DNA of 64,000 nt from Dactylorhiza incarnata (GCA_033032865.1 JAWHQI010000239.1:372001-436000), one strand, 5' to 3'. Numbered from the stretch's first letter, positions 52,077-63,900 are shown. Notes: generated by a model from the sequence alone, not told the origin. Program-made: numbers and translations.

Positions 52077-52842
52077 TGTTGAGGCTGAGATCGCTCCTCC
52101 GAAGGAAACCGGAGGCTGCGGGTTGTCGGTTACTTTTTAAGTAGAAAAAGGGAGACCGCTGGCAGCGGTCAAAACCAGACTTCGCCCACCGCGGCGAATG
52201 CCACTCTTGCGACGGGCTTTCCTTTGATTACAAAAAAGAGGTTACAGCGGGCTGCAAGTGCAGGAAAAAAGAAGCCGGCCGGTCAGACAGTTCGCAAGAC
52301 GGGAAACTTGAGTCCGCAGCTCAAACAAGCGAGCTCCAAGATTCAAGTGTGCGTGCCTTGTGAACAGTGCCGCCCCCTATTTATAGGCTTGGGGGCCTGC
52401 CCGAGCGGGCAGGGATAAAATAACCGCCTGCCCGGGTACAGGAGAAACGGGCAGGCGGTGACGGGATACACAAAAAGGAGAAGTAAATAAGCCGCGCGAC
52501 TTGGCGGCTTGCCCTTCCGACTTGTCTGACCAGTAGCTAGAGATGAGGAGGCCAAGGCGATGAGGCTACCCGCTCGGTCTCTGCTATGAAACCGCGGCTT
52601 GTTCTTTGACTTTGGACCTTGGCTGCCTCTATTGCATAGGCCGCGCGACTTCCGACTTGAGACCGCGGCTTGTCCTGTTGGACTTGGGCTCTGATTACCT
52701 TTAGTACTTGGAGGCGGCCTGAGTTGTCACAGACTGCCCGGCCTGTGCTAGCCGGAGCCGATAGACCTCGTTTGACCTGAACCGGGCGACTTAGACCCGC
52801 AAACCGCGCGGTCTGGGAGTAACCCTCCTGGAAGCGGTTTCC
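52077..52842 (-). repeat. 5' LTR of Tat-5, lacking its outer 10 bp
   Basis: This is virtually identical to 39136-39911, with four substitutions seen in 766 bp. The outermost CGGGTAAACA is missing. The LTR joins Athila-like sequence at GGTTTCC, a stretch shared by both sequences, so the end was lost in a microhomology-type deletion. Confidence 0.92.
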
Positions 52843-54157
52843 TATGTTAGTGCAGAAAAGAGAGATGCGGGTCAAAACTCCGCTTCGCAAGGCGAGGTGG
52901 ATGCAACGGCCGTGATGCCGTGCTTCGGTAAGCGGGTGGAGTGGCCACAGTGCAGGGTTCGTGAGGGTCGTACTCACCTCTTCGCAAACATCACCACTAG
53001 CAATCGCTAAGTGGCTTCACACACAAGCAACCTAGGCTATCACAACAACAAACAAGGGCTATTCTTGCCACCGCATCAACATTGGACATGAACACAAGCA
53101 ATAATCCTTAAGATTAACTTAACAAGCATTCATACAACGCATAAACAAGTACAAGCATCAAGGGTTAGAGAGGACCACAAAGAAGATATCACCGCGTCTT
53201 GGGTTCACGGCCGGAATAAGACGTTGTCGGGCTCTCTCTGGGCTCGGCCCTCAGATGGCGTGCTAACTCGAAGGAGGATGTCACCGCTCAACGATCTTCA
53301 ACGCTTCTATGGTCTCCTCGGCGAGGAATGCTTGAGCTAGCGGCGGCGGAAGCTTGCAAACGCTCTCGGATGGGAGGATGATGAAGGAGATCGCCGGAGA
53401 TGGTCTCCTCTTGCCTCCTACAGTGGAAAGGGTGAAAATGGCGGGATTCCCAGCCTTTCCCGCGAGGGGGATCGAGCTCTCTCCCGTCACTCCAATGGCA
53501 GCAACAATTCCTGCTTAAATACTAAACAGGCAGAAAAATGATCACGCACGGTCGAACGCACGACTGTGCGTGGACCATGCGTTATTAAATGATAAAACTA
53601 GTCTTGAGGGAGACGCTGCGCCGCCAGTTCGATTTACTCACGCACGGGCAAATCCGTCCGTGCGTCAAAATGCACGGATAAATTCAGAAATGACAAAAAC
53701 TCAGAGAACACAGGCCAACCGTGAGTTTTACACACGCACGGGCAAATCTGCCCGTGCGTCAAAACGTACGAGCAAATTCAGATCGCTCGTTCTCTGCCCA
53801 GAAGGTATCGCACGACTGCAATCGTCCGTGCACCAAGGAAAACGCACGACCGTGCGTTTCACACAGTCATGAATTTTGGGAGAAAACAGGATCCAAGATA
53901 ATCCGGCCACCTGCATAAAGGATAGAAATAGCTGCGAATACACCTCCTGCACCAGATAAACATAGAGAAATGGAAGGGGGGCACCATGTGCTTACCCCCA
54001 ATAACAAGGAGCGCAATTGCACACCAAAACGGGCCTAATAGTGCACCTAGCAGGGAATAATAGTGAATATGAATGAAAACGTGCCTAAAGTGTGGTGCAA
54101 AGACTAGATAATCGGCCCAGATGAGTCCATAAATATATATATAAATGGGACTCATCA
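52843..54157 (-). repeat. Athila-like 3' LTR, second piece
   Basis: It matches 57320-58632. It contains the CGCACG hairpin cluster (53530-53860) and ends ATGGGACTCATCA. About 38 bp of the LTR corresponding to 57282-57319 are missing at the Tat-5 junction. The adjacent CACCCCCAG (54158-54166) is the element's polypurine tract, TGGGGGTG in sense. Confidence 0.9.
53530..53860. repeat. CGCACG hairpin cluster in Athila-like 3' LTR
   Basis: This is a series of inverted repeats made from CGCACGG/CCGTGCG, for example ACGCACGGGCA-AATC-TGCCCGTGCGT at 53733-53758. A similar series stands in the 5' LTR at 58020-58345, where CACGCACGGTCG-AACGCA-CGACCGTGCGTG forms a 12-bp stem. Confidence 0.82.
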
Positions 54158-54169
54158 CACCCCCAGACT

Positions 54170-55491
54170 TAACCATTTGCACGTCTCGGGCAGGGGCAAC
54201 AGGAGGCTCGACTCCCAAACGGGCGCCAATCCGCGAAGAAAGCTCGTATTGCATGGCCATAGCATCCTCCATGCGCACGAACCTGTCATAAAAATCTGGA
54301 TACTGCTGCTCGATGCTCTGCCGCGGCGCGTTCCATTGGGAGGCCGGAGATGCGGAATGGGGGATATCAGAAGGCTGCCTGCACGTCCCGGCTGAGGTGT
54401 TAGGCTCAGCAGCATCGACATGAGTAGCACGCTCCACACGTCCTGGTCCGATCTCACGGACTTGGTAGCGCCAGTTTTCACCGACCCGTACCTTCTAAAC
54501 GAGCTTAAACGCTACCATCATGGTCACAGAGATTTGAAATCCCCGGGAGACATTAGTCATGGGCGGAAGCGAATCCCAGATGCCCAGTCATTTGGCGATC
54601 CGTGTGATGTATTGCGAGCCTCCAATAGACTTCAGGGGGAGATAAGTGGCCTGGCGAAGAAGATACTGGGCAAGCACTCGACCGAAATGAAGAGGCACAC
54701 CCTGTTGCATGCTGTAGAGATAAAGGAGATCCTGCCACCCTGCAACATTCTGGCTCATAGTGCGGGCGTTGATGTTGTGCCCAATCAGGTGCTGGACATA
54801 ACGGAGCGCGGGGGAGATGATGTGGGTGGACTTCACCGCGCGAGCCTCATACTGCTGATCCCGTCCGGTGATGGACTGCCAGAAATCGCTGGGAGATGCT
54901 CCCACCGGGAACTCATCCGGACGGTGGATAATGTCCGTCTGTAAGAGTTCGTCGTGGGTGTAAATCCCTGCGCAAACCGCCAGTTGGCCAACGCTCATGG
55001 AATAGGCGGCCCTTCATACGAAATGAGACCGCCGTAGGCTCTCCAGTTACATCATCGACTTGGTCAAAGATGCGGAAGGTGGAAAGGAACTCAAGCGTGA
55101 GTTCACGGTAGCCTTCCTCCGTGATGGAGAAGAGGATTCCCCATGATCCCACATTTAGTAATCTTTGCACCTCTACATCCAATTGGACCATTCGAAGGTC
55201 CGCAACTGAAACAAAACGATGATCGAGGAAAGTTTTGTGGCGCAACAAGTGGTACCTTTCCAGCATTTCTGGCCTCCCAAACTGCAGCATTGCTTCTACA
55301 CTAGGATCATCGGAAGTTGAGGACGGAACTCCTCCTCTGCGGCGAAATAGGCTCACAACCCTCTTGACACCCATGGATGCGCCCAAAGAGCTCGGAAGTG
55401 GAGGAAGACGAAGAGAGGAAGAGAGAACGAGAGGCGATGGACGGGGACAAGGGGGGTCGCGCACTGGAGTGAATGGTTTCGCGAAACGCAC
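54170..55491 (-). pseudogene. ATHILA ORF-1-like protein, broken
   Basis: The minus-strand frame beginning around 55491-55376 reads through a region with LLNVGSWGILFSITEEGYRE and LTLEFLSTFRIFDQV. After a frameshift near 54960 it continues with SPALRYVQHLIGHNINA and LYLYSMQQGVPLHFGRVLAQ, GSQYITRIA, and finally a helical tail (YPDFYDRFVRMEDAMAMQYE). This order matches plant ATHILA ORF-1-type proteins (Pfam ATHILA family), recognised by eye. In-frame stops at about 54588 and 54495 and the frameshift disable it. The function of the family is not established. Confidence 0.7.
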
Positions 55492-55923
55492 GGGGGAGAG
55501 GGAACTCAGGAATTAGGGCCGAAGTGCGATTTTTGACAGGGCAGAGCCGAATTATAATCTGCGAAAATCGCACGGTCGTGCGATTCCAATGCGCACGGAC
55601 ACCCTAGTCGTGCGTTTGTATTTCTAGGCAAAATTTCTCAACTTTTTGCGAGTCTGCGGAATCAGAAAAATTTTGCACACTTCAACATGGACGAAAAAAA
55701 AAAGAAAACAGAGAAGAGCACGACGACAGCGATTGCCTAACTAAAAACTCCAGAGGGCATGCGGTGCACGAAAAACTCACACAAACAAGAGAGAACAACT
55801 GCTGAAAGCAAAAAGAAGTTAAAACTAAAGATGATAAAATCTAAATTAGCTACTCCTATACCTAGATAACTGTTGGGCTACATGTCCCCCCAACGGGACT
55901 TGTTCAAGCAATTAAAATGCAGG
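55492..55923. other. Athila-like internal noncoding spacer
   Basis: This AT-rich spacer lies between the ORF-1-like gene and the acidic ORF. It includes one CGCACGG-type hairpin near 55570 (GCACGGTCGTGCG) and the end of the acidic ORF's downstream region. No gene is seen. Confidence 0.5.
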
Positions 55924-56571
55924 TTAACTAATAGGTGAATGAAAGCGAAAATGGTCAGGTAATTGTTTACGCTCATGATTCGACAGTATGTACCAGGATG
56001 AAGATAAAACAGTTGCCCAAATACCAGTGAGAAAATAATGCCTGATATGGATGTCAGGCAAAGGCACAATATATGATGTGAAGCTCACCGTATCTAGCTC
56101 CACCTGCACTTGATTCCTTTCAATGCTAGGCCTTGTTACAAGCTCATACACCAACGGAACAGGCTCCACAATGTGGTCCTGCAGAGGAGAAAATACAAGA
56201 GCAGGGTCAGGAAATAAAATAGACGAAGAACTAAGAGAAGTCTCATCTGAGGGGATAATCCCAGCGTCATCCCCCATAGGGTGCGGCAATGACAAACTGA
56301 TGACATCGTCGAAGATCTCACTAGACTCGGCAAAGCACACAATGGCCTCCTCTATAACTTGGACGTCCTCGCACTGGATCGAAACGGTTGCTTCAGCACA
56401 ATCGAGACTGTCCTCCTCCATGAGAGTGGGCACGACACTGCGCAGGTCTGCACCATCCTGCAAATTGATCTCAATGATAACATCAGAAATAGTTGTAGTT
56501 TCGTGTGTAGTGGGAGAAGACGTGCTTCTTAAGATCTCGTGCTCACTCTCCACACAAGGGCACAAATCCAT
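55924..56571 (-). CDS. Acidic hypothetical protein of the Athila-like element
   Basis: This 215-codon minus-strand frame is rich in Asp, Glu, Ser and Ile/Val (IINLQDGADLRSVVPTL-type text, then SLSSSSILFPDPALVFSPLQ). The last third may run into noncoding sequence. It overlaps the end of the zinc-knuckle frame in another phase, so it may be its continuation after a frameshift. I recognise no domain. Confidence 0.45.
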   Translation of the reverse strand: MDLCPCVESEHEILRSTSSPTTHETTTISDVIIEINLQDGADLRSVVPTLMEEDSLDCAEATVSIQCEDVQVIEEAIVCFAESSEIFDDVISLSLPHPMGDDAGIIPSDETSLSSSSILFPDPALVFSPLQDHIVEPVPLVYELVTRPSIERNQVQVELDTVSFTSYIVPLPDIHIRHYFLTGIWATVLSSSWYILSNHERKQLPDHFRFHSPIS

Positions 56572-57076
56572 GCAAAGTGGTGCGTGAACCGAAGAGGTAT
56601 GGGGAGTCGCATCAGAAACAGAGTCATGAGGGGCACTGATGCACGTGTCGATTCCAGAACTTCAAGCAGTGAAGGTGGAAGGGACACGTAACCAGAGAAA
56701 GGAGCTGTGTTCGCCGAATTTGAGGATGGGACGATCCGGATATCCAGCTCATCGTCATCCGCCAATTGGCGAAGATAATCCCCACAGTCCTTCAAGGCGT
56801 GCTCTCTACTTTTGCAAAATAAACACTGCTTTACTGGCTTTGCCAGCACCCAAGGTGCGGTAGCCGCATAATAGTGCGACATCGGAGGCGAGTAGAGGAG
56901 CCAAAAGATTTATGGGACCCATATGGTTTCTGAACAACACCATATTCTTTGGGACACCTATCACTAGCGTGGGATGTGTCCCCACACCAACGACATCGGA
57001 TATTCAAATGTGCCCACATGATATAGAAGAAGAAAATAGCATGAAAAGAGTAAATTAAAAAAGAATAAAGACTCAA
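56529..57076 (-). pseudogene. Double zinc-knuckle protein of the Athila-like element, frameshifted
   Basis: Two perfect CCHC knuckles (C-X2-C-X4-H-X4-C) lie on the minus strand in neighbouring phases: C-RW-C-GDTS-H-ASDR-C near 57005-56960, and C-LF-C-KSRE-H-ALKD-C near 56825-56785. A frameshift between about 56960 and 56880 separates them. Such knuckles bind nucleic acid and are typical of nucleocapsid. Their position just after the primer site fits a reduced gag. No capsid core is visible before them. Confidence 0.65.
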
Positions 57077-57126
57077 ACGAAAACGAAAACAATCGATTCA
57101 CAACCAAAATCTCATCACGCCTGCAC

Positions 57127-57144
57127 TCCCCGGCAACGAAGCCA
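57127..57144 (-). other. Athila-like primer-binding site (tRNA-Asp type)
   Basis: On the minus strand, TGGCTTCGTTGCCGGGGA follows the 5' LTR after six bases. It matches the tRNA-Asp-complementary site TGGCGCCGTTGCCGGGGA in 16 of 18 bases. That primer is usual for Athila and several other gypsy lineages. Confidence 0.78.
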
Positions 57145-57150
57145 AAAACT

Positions 57151-58632
57151 TGTTGCGTATTCGGCAAGTGCACCGGTCGCTGTCAAGTAATAAAATTGCG
57201 AATAGCTTCCCCGAATATCGTCTCTCAAGTAATGCAGGTTCTGGTGAACGAAACGTGTGGTGAATCGATTGTTATACGAGCGAACAAAGGAAAAACAAGG
57301 GCATTGATTTTGGGTTTCCTAAGCTAGTGCAGAAAAGAGAGATATGGGTAAAAACTCCGCTTCGCAAGGCGAGGTGGATGCAACGGCCGCGATGCCGAGC
57401 TTCGGTAAGCGGGTGGAGTGGCCACAGTGCGGGGTTCGTGAGGGTCATACTCACCTCTTCGCAAACATCACCACTAGCAATCGCTAAGTGGCTTCACACA
57501 CAAGCAACCTAGGCTATCACAACAACAAACAAGGGCTATTCTTGCCACCGCATCAACATTGGACATGAACACAAGCAATAATCCTTAAGATTAACATAAC
57601 AAGCATTCATACAACGCATAAACAAGTACAAGAATCAAGGGTTAGAGAGGACCACAAAGAAGATATCACCGCGTCTTGGGTTCACGGCCGGAATAAGAGG
57701 TTGTCGGGCTCTCTCCGGGCTCGGCCCTCAGATGGCGTGCTAACTCGAAGGAGGCTGTCACCGCTCCAACGATCTTCAGCACTTCTATGGTCTCCTCGGC
57801 GAGGAATGCTTGAGCTAGCGGCGGCGGAAGCTTGCAAACGCTCTCAGATGGAAGGATGATGAAGGAGATCGCCAGAGAATGGTCTCCTCTTGCCTCCTAC
57901 AGTGGAAAGGGTGAAAATGGTAGGATTCCCAGCCTTTCCCGCGAGGGGGAACGAGCTCTCTCCCGTCACTCCAATGGCAGCAACAATTCCTGCTTAAATA
58001 CTAAACATGTAGAAAAATGGTCACGCACGGTCGAACGCACGACCGTGCGTGGACCATTCGTTATTAAATGATAAAACTAGACTTGAGGGAGATGCTGCGC
58101 CGCCCATGCGATTTACTCACACACGGGCAAATCCGTCCGTGCGTCAAAACGCATGGATAAATTCAGAAATGACAAAAACTCAGAGAACACAGGCCAACTG
58201 TGTGTTTTACACACGCACGGCCAAATCTGCCCGTGCGTCAAAACGCACGAGCAAATTTAGACCGCTCGTTCTCTGCCCAGAAGGTATCGCACGACTGCAA
58301 TCGTCCGTGCGCCAAGGAAAACGCACGATCGTGCGTTTCACACAGTCATGAATTCTGGGAGAAAACTAGATCCAAGATAATCCGGCCACCTGCATACAAG
58401 ATAGAAATAGCTGGGAATACACCTCCAGCACCAGATAAACATAGAGAAATGGAAGGGGGCACCATGTGCTTACCCCGAATAACAAGGAGCGCAATTGCAC
58501 ACCGAAACAGGCGTAATAGTGCACCTAGCAGGGAATAGTGAATATGAATGAAAACGTGCCTAATGTGTGGTGCAAAGACTAGATAATCGGCCCAGATGAG
58601 TCCATAAATATATATATAAATGGGACTCATCA
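57151..58632 (-). repeat. Athila-like 5' LTR, intact
   Basis: This 1482-bp LTR runs from TGATGAGTCCCATTTATATA on the minus strand to CCGAATACGCAACA at its inner end. It carries the CGCACG hairpin cluster (58020-58345) and a TATATATATTTATGGACTC segment near its start. The outer flank CTTGC (58633-58637) is the target duplication in the Tat-6 LTR. Confidence 0.9.
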
Positions 58633-58854
58633 CTTGCGACCTGTCTGACCGGCCGGCTTCTGCTTTCCTGCATCTGTAACCCGCTGTAACCGCTTCTTCT
58701 TAATCAAAGGAAAGCCCGTCACAGGAGTGGCATTCGCCGTGACGGGCAAAGTCTGGCCTTGATCGCTGATAGCGGTCTCACTCTCTCTAACTAAAAAGTA
58801 ACCGGCAGCCCGCAGCCTCCGATTTCCTTCGGAGGTGCAATTTCGGACTCAACA
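58633..58854 (+). repeat. Tat-6 5' LTR, second piece
   Basis: The LTR resumes after the Athila-like element. It contains the GAAAGCCCGTC box and ends GGACTCAACA. The leader GAAACACGCGACC and gag follow directly. Confidence 0.9.
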
Positions 58855-58905
58855 GAAACACGCGACCTTCAGATCGCGGATTGTCGGTGAAAAGTCCTTA
58901 CCATA

Positions 58906-60955
58906 ATGTCAGACCGCTAGTTCCCCCTTGGAGACCGCTCTGACCATAGTGAAGATTCCATGTGGGGTTCTTTGGAACAATTAAAACGAGAAGCCGAGCG
59001 GGCTCAGAAATCTACTGACCAGCATCTTGACGCAATCAGCCAGGCTTTAGCAGTACTAACCGATTGGTTAGTCCCACAACAAACCGCAGTCAACCAGGCG
59101 GTTACTCTGGTCCCTCCTCCACCTCCTCCTTATCTGCTACCTCAGATCACCAACTTCCCGCCACTATAAGAAGGTTTTGCGGCTAGGAAAAACTTTTATC
59201 AGGAAGCCGCGCACAGCATGCCGGCTCGAGTCGTTGATTTCCAAGGGCAGCTTCTCACGCAGCCCGCCTGTCCTATCCGCCAGAAGGAGCAGCTCGCTTT
59301 TCCTACCCGCCTGTGGTCGCTGCTCACCCTTCCTACCCACTAGAAGCCGTTATCCGCTCCTCCTATCAAGCGGCTTATCCGCGAGTAGCCGCAGCTCAGG
59401 CGGCTTACTATTCTGCTCCTCTATATGAAGATATTGAAGAAACTTCTCCCTTCGTGGATGAAGTCTGGGGGGAGTCAGCCCCGAATAATTTCAGAGAGCC
59501 TCGTCTGCCAACTTTCAATGGAGAAACTGACCCCACTGTTCATCTACAGGCCGTCAAGTCGGCCATTGCCCTGAGAACCCTATCGGATGCAACCAAGTGT
59601 AAACTCCTTGTGACATCCTTCGAAGGACAAGCAAGGGAGTGGTTTTACGGGTTGCACCTTAGGTCAATCAGTTTTTTTGCTGAGCTGCGCTGAGAATTTC
59701 TGTTGAGATTCTCTACCTCGGGAAAAAGGAAAAGTGGCCCGGCGGCCCTTTTTGATATAAAGCAGCGGGAAGACGAAACGTGGGCCCGTTTCGTAGACCG
59801 CTTCCAGAAGGAGATCATGGAAGTTCAGAACATGGATCCAGAGCTATACATGGTTGCCATCATTCATAGCTTAAGGGAGGCTTCCCTGAAATTTGAAGCG
59901 AACATAAGGGAGCCGAAAACTTATCAGGAAATAATAAGTTTAGCAAATATGTTCATTAGAGGAGAAAAGAGTAATCCTGGCTACGTCGCAAAGCTAGTGA
60001 GCGACAAGGAGCAGTCTCATCAATCCTTCCATCATCCACCGTCAAACCAATCCAACTTTGAGCCCCATTCCCAAAGGGGGAGAAATTACAAAAATAAGCA
60101 ACCTTTCATGGTCCATCAACGGTTTCAAGATCAGAAACCGCCGTTGGCCATCGCACCCGCTCCATTCGTTCCTCTTCCGCAAATCATGCCGGTATACCTG
60201 CCACAGTATGCTGCGTAGCCATCTCCAGCTGTTCCGTCCACCAAATATGATGACTCGCAAGAGTCATTCACTCCACTTAATGTTACTATGGACGAAGTCG
60301 TCCAGATCCTCCAGAAGAGACCGGATTTCAGAAGACCCGCTCCTCTGAAATCAGATGTCCAAAACCGAAATCCGAACCTTTTCTGTGAGTATCACAACGA
60401 GGGAGGGCATCTGACCGAAAATTATCGGGCCCTCCGCTTGTTGATAGAAAGCCTCTTGGGAGAAGGAAAGCTCCGGGGGCTAGTTCGGAAGGAGGCAACT
60501 GTAGAGCCAGCCAGTGAGAAGAAAAAAGAAACAGGCGAGGTGACTTGGGAATGCGCCGATGTTGAAGACGTCGGCTGCTATTGGGACATCCACCCTACGA
60601 CTGAATGCATTGAAGTTAATGATGCGGGCCCCCTGGGGGACATTTACTGCATTCATGAAGAAGCTGGGACTGAGTCGTCTCGCAAATCCAGCATTGCGAG
60701 GGTTCTGAAACAAGAGGTGGCTGCAACCACAAGCTCTCCCTCTGAAAGCACCATTGTCACTTTTGGTCAGGAGGACCTTCCTCCAAATGCCAATCCCTTC
60801 GACGATGCTGTGGTCATTAAAGCCGTCATTGAAAACTATACTGTTCATAAAATCTTAATCGACACTGGCAGCTCTGTCAATCTTCTCTTCCGCCCAACCT
60901 TTGAAGCCCTGAAGACTGGGAAGCCTCTGCTTTCCTCTGATGGGCCCCTCTACAG
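58906..60955 (+). pseudogene. gag: Tat-6 gag-protease, degenerate
   Basis: Gag starts MSDR and meets a TAG at codon 5, where Tat-5 has Gln. Further stops lie at about 59167, 59691 and 60216, again mostly at positions where other copies have Gln or another non-stop codon. The core FEGQAREWF, the CHHC-type knuckle (C-EY-H-NEGG-H-LTEN, final Cys changed to Tyr) and protease IDTGSSVNLLF at about 60858 are recognisable. It is a fossil of the same gag as Tat-5. Confidence 0.9.
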
Positions 60956-63900
60956 CTTTTCAGGGGAGAAGAAAGAAGTGGAGGGTTCAGTAAAGCTTCT
61001 GGTCTCTCTTCGTGGAGTAATAAAGCTGATCAATTTCGTGGTGGTGGATGCCCCAAGCAACTACTGCGCCATCTTTGGGAGACCAATTCTTAATGCATAT
61101 AGGGCAGTAGTGTCCATTTCCACCTTGCTCTTAAGTTCGCTGCCGAGGGGAGGCAGTATCATGTCTGAAGCAACCCGAACGTGGCTCGGGAGTGTTACGT
61201 GCGAACCGTCAACATGATCACTGACGTTTCACTTCCCGAGTCCACGGTTGAGGTTTTCGAAGTTGTTGAATCATCAAGGGCTGCTGAGGAGAGGAAGCAT
61301 CGAGAAGGGGCTCACCTAGAACCTGCCCAGGAGACCCAAGAGTTTCCTATTGCTGAAGGGGAAGACAAGAAGCTAATCATCAACACTGAGTTGCCGGAAG
61401 AGGAGAAAGAGCAGCTGATCTCCTGTCTTTTGGAGAACCTGGATATCTTCGCCTGGTCCGCAGAGGATATGCCAGGAGTGGATCCGGAAGTGGCTTGCCA
61501 CCATTTGAACACATCTCCTGAGTTCAAGCGAGTCCAACAAAAGAAAAGAGAGGTGGCGACCAAGTTGGCGGTGCCCATCAGAGAGGAGGTTGCCAAACTC
61601 CTGAAAGCGGGCTTTATTTCCTAAATTCAGTATCCCACGTGGATGTCGAATGTTGTAATGGTTAAGAAATCTGGTGGGAAGTGGCGCATGTGCGTGGACT
61701 TTACCAAACTAAATAAATCGTGCCCCAAATATTGCTACCCTCTGCCTCGGATAGATGTCTTAGTATATTCCGCGGTTGGGTATGACTTTATGAGCTTTCT
61801 CGATGCTTTCTCTGGGTACCATCAAATTAAAATGCACAAACCCGATATCCCGCACACCTCATTTATCACAAACGATGGGTGTTACTGCTATCTCGTAATG
61901 CCCTTCGGTCTCAAAAATGCGGGCGCAACATATCAAAGAATGATGGATACCGTCTTTAAATACCAAAAAGGCAGAAACCTCGAAGTTTACATTGATGATC
62001 TCCTCCTAAAAACTAAAACGTTTTCAATACATTTGAAAGACCTCGTAGAGACGTTCGCTACTCTACAGAGGTTCAAATTAAAATTGAACCCATTAAAATG
62101 TGTGTTCGGAGCAAACAAGGGGAAGTTTCTCGGACATCTCCTCACCCCTGATGGCCTTGCACCGAACCCAGATAAGGTGAAGGCCATCCTCGATATGATT
62201 CCTCCTCGTAATACCAAGGAGGTCCAGCAACTTGGAGGAAGGTTGGCCGGACTGAGCAGGTTTATCTCCAAATCAGGAGATAAAAGTGCCCCATTCTGTA
62301 AAATACTCCGGGGAGGATCAAAGTTTGAATGGAACGAAGAATGCGGCAAGGCTTTCAAACAGTTAAAAGAAAAGTTGACCTCAACTCCTCTACTTCAAAG
62401 CCCTCGTGAGGGGGAGATATTATACTTATACTTGGGGTTCGGCCCAGATGCAGTAAGCTCTGTCCTTGTTCAGGAAGAAAAGAAAAAACAGTTTCCAATC
62501 TACTATGTCAGCCATATCCTCAAGGATGTAGAGACCAGATATTCGATCTTGGAAAAGCTAGCTTTAGCTTTGGTTATGTCATCGCGAAGACTCCGTCCTT
62601 ATTTTCAGGCTCATCCTATCCAAATAATTACAGATCATCCTTTGAAGAGCATTCTTGAAAAGCCAGATCATTCAGGGAGGCTGGCTAAATGGGCTATTGA
62701 ATTAAGCGAGTTTGAAATATCCTATATTCCGAGGACAACAATCAAAGCACAGGTTTTGGCAGATTTTCTGGTTGATGCAGCAGAATCTGGTCCTGAACAG
62801 ATGGTGAAATCCCCTCTGGCTTGGGTCGTTTATGTGGATGGAGCTTCTGGCAAAAACTCTGTGGGAGCCGGAGTAGTTTTAATTAGTCCAAATGGCATTA
62901 AGCTAGAGCAAGCTATCAAATTCTTTCCAGTTACGAAAAATCAGGCAGAATATGAGGCACTTCTGGCTGGTCTGAGGCTTGCAAAAGAGCTGGGCATAGA
63001 ACACATACATGTTAAAACCGATTCACTTGTAATGGCTTCCAAGGTTCTGGGGAATTTCGAGACAAGAGAGCTAATTCTGAGGAAGTACCTGCTGCTAGCC
63101 AAAAGAGAGATTGGAAGATTCAAGTCATTCATTATCGAGCATATTCCCAGGACACAAAACGAGGAAGCAGATGAATTGTCAAAGTTCAGTCTTCCGTCAG
63201 GGGGAGTGACCTTTGAACTTTTCCATCCGGCAACAGATGAAGCAGAACTTATGCAAATCGATCAGAATCCTTCGTGGAAGGATCCTTACGAGATGTTTTT
63301 ATCAAAGGGAGAATTCCATCATTCCATCAAAGATATTAGAAGATTTAGAAGGAAAGCGGCATATTATTATCTGATAGCAGGAGTTCTCTACAGGAAGACT
63401 TTGATCTCTCCCACAGCGCGGTGTGTTTTTGAGGACGAAATTCCAACCATTCTTCAGGAAGTTCATTACGGGGAGTGTGGTAGCCATTCAGGGGCGAAGC
63501 CTTTAGAGAAAAGAATCTTGAGGCAGGGGTATTTCTGGCCAACCATGAGGAAAGATGCCGAAGCATTTGCCAAGCGATGTGTTCAGGTTCAAAAGTTTGC
63601 TCCTCTTCAACATCTGCCCGCTCAGTCGCTCAGATCAATAACTGCACCTTAGCCTTTCGCGGTTTGGGGGATGGATGTCGTCGGACCCTTCCCAATGGCT
63701 AGTGGCCAGCGGCGTTTTATAATTGTGATGATCAATTATTTCAGCAAATGGATTGAGGCGAAGTCACTAGCAAAAACCACGACGCAGGTCATCAGGAACT
63801 TCATTTGGGGGGAAATAGTATGCCGACATGGAATTCCGATGGCGATTGTCACTAACAATGGTCCACAGTTCAACAATCCAGAGATGATAAATTTTTGTGA

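Larger units (their letters stand above)
39136..52842 (-). mobile_element. Nearly complete Tat-lineage retrotransposon Tat-5 (13.7 kb)
   Basis: The minus-strand order is 5' LTR (52077-52842), leader, gag-protease (52022-49944), pol (49935-46393), conserved block and stem-loops (46310-45630), 81-bp repeats (45200-44830), two antisense genes (44289-40101, plus strand), polypurine motif GCGGGGATTA, and 3' LTR (39911-39136). By eye the two LTRs differ at only about four positions, so it is the youngest element here. The dual RNase H places it in the Tat lineage. The only clear coding defects are a 1-base frameshift in protease and one stop in antisense gene 1. Confidence 0.94.
39005..58632 (-). 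mobile_element. Athila-like non-autonomous LTR element (host of Tat-5)
   Basis: The LTRs begin and end TGATG...CATCA. The 5' LTR is intact at 57151-58632. The 3' LTR is split into 39005-39135 and 52843-54157 by Tat-5. Only 3 kb lies between the LTRs (54158-57150). It carries two zinc knuckles, an acidic protein and an ATHILA ORF-1-like protein on the minus strand, with no RT, RNase H or integrase. A tRNA-Asp-like primer site and a polypurine tract fix the orientation. It must have used enzymes of another element. Confidence 0.85.

Noticed and set aside
55235..55516. Plus-strand ORF in the Athila-like element
   Set aside because: It is the complement of the ORF-1-like coding region and has no domain of its own.
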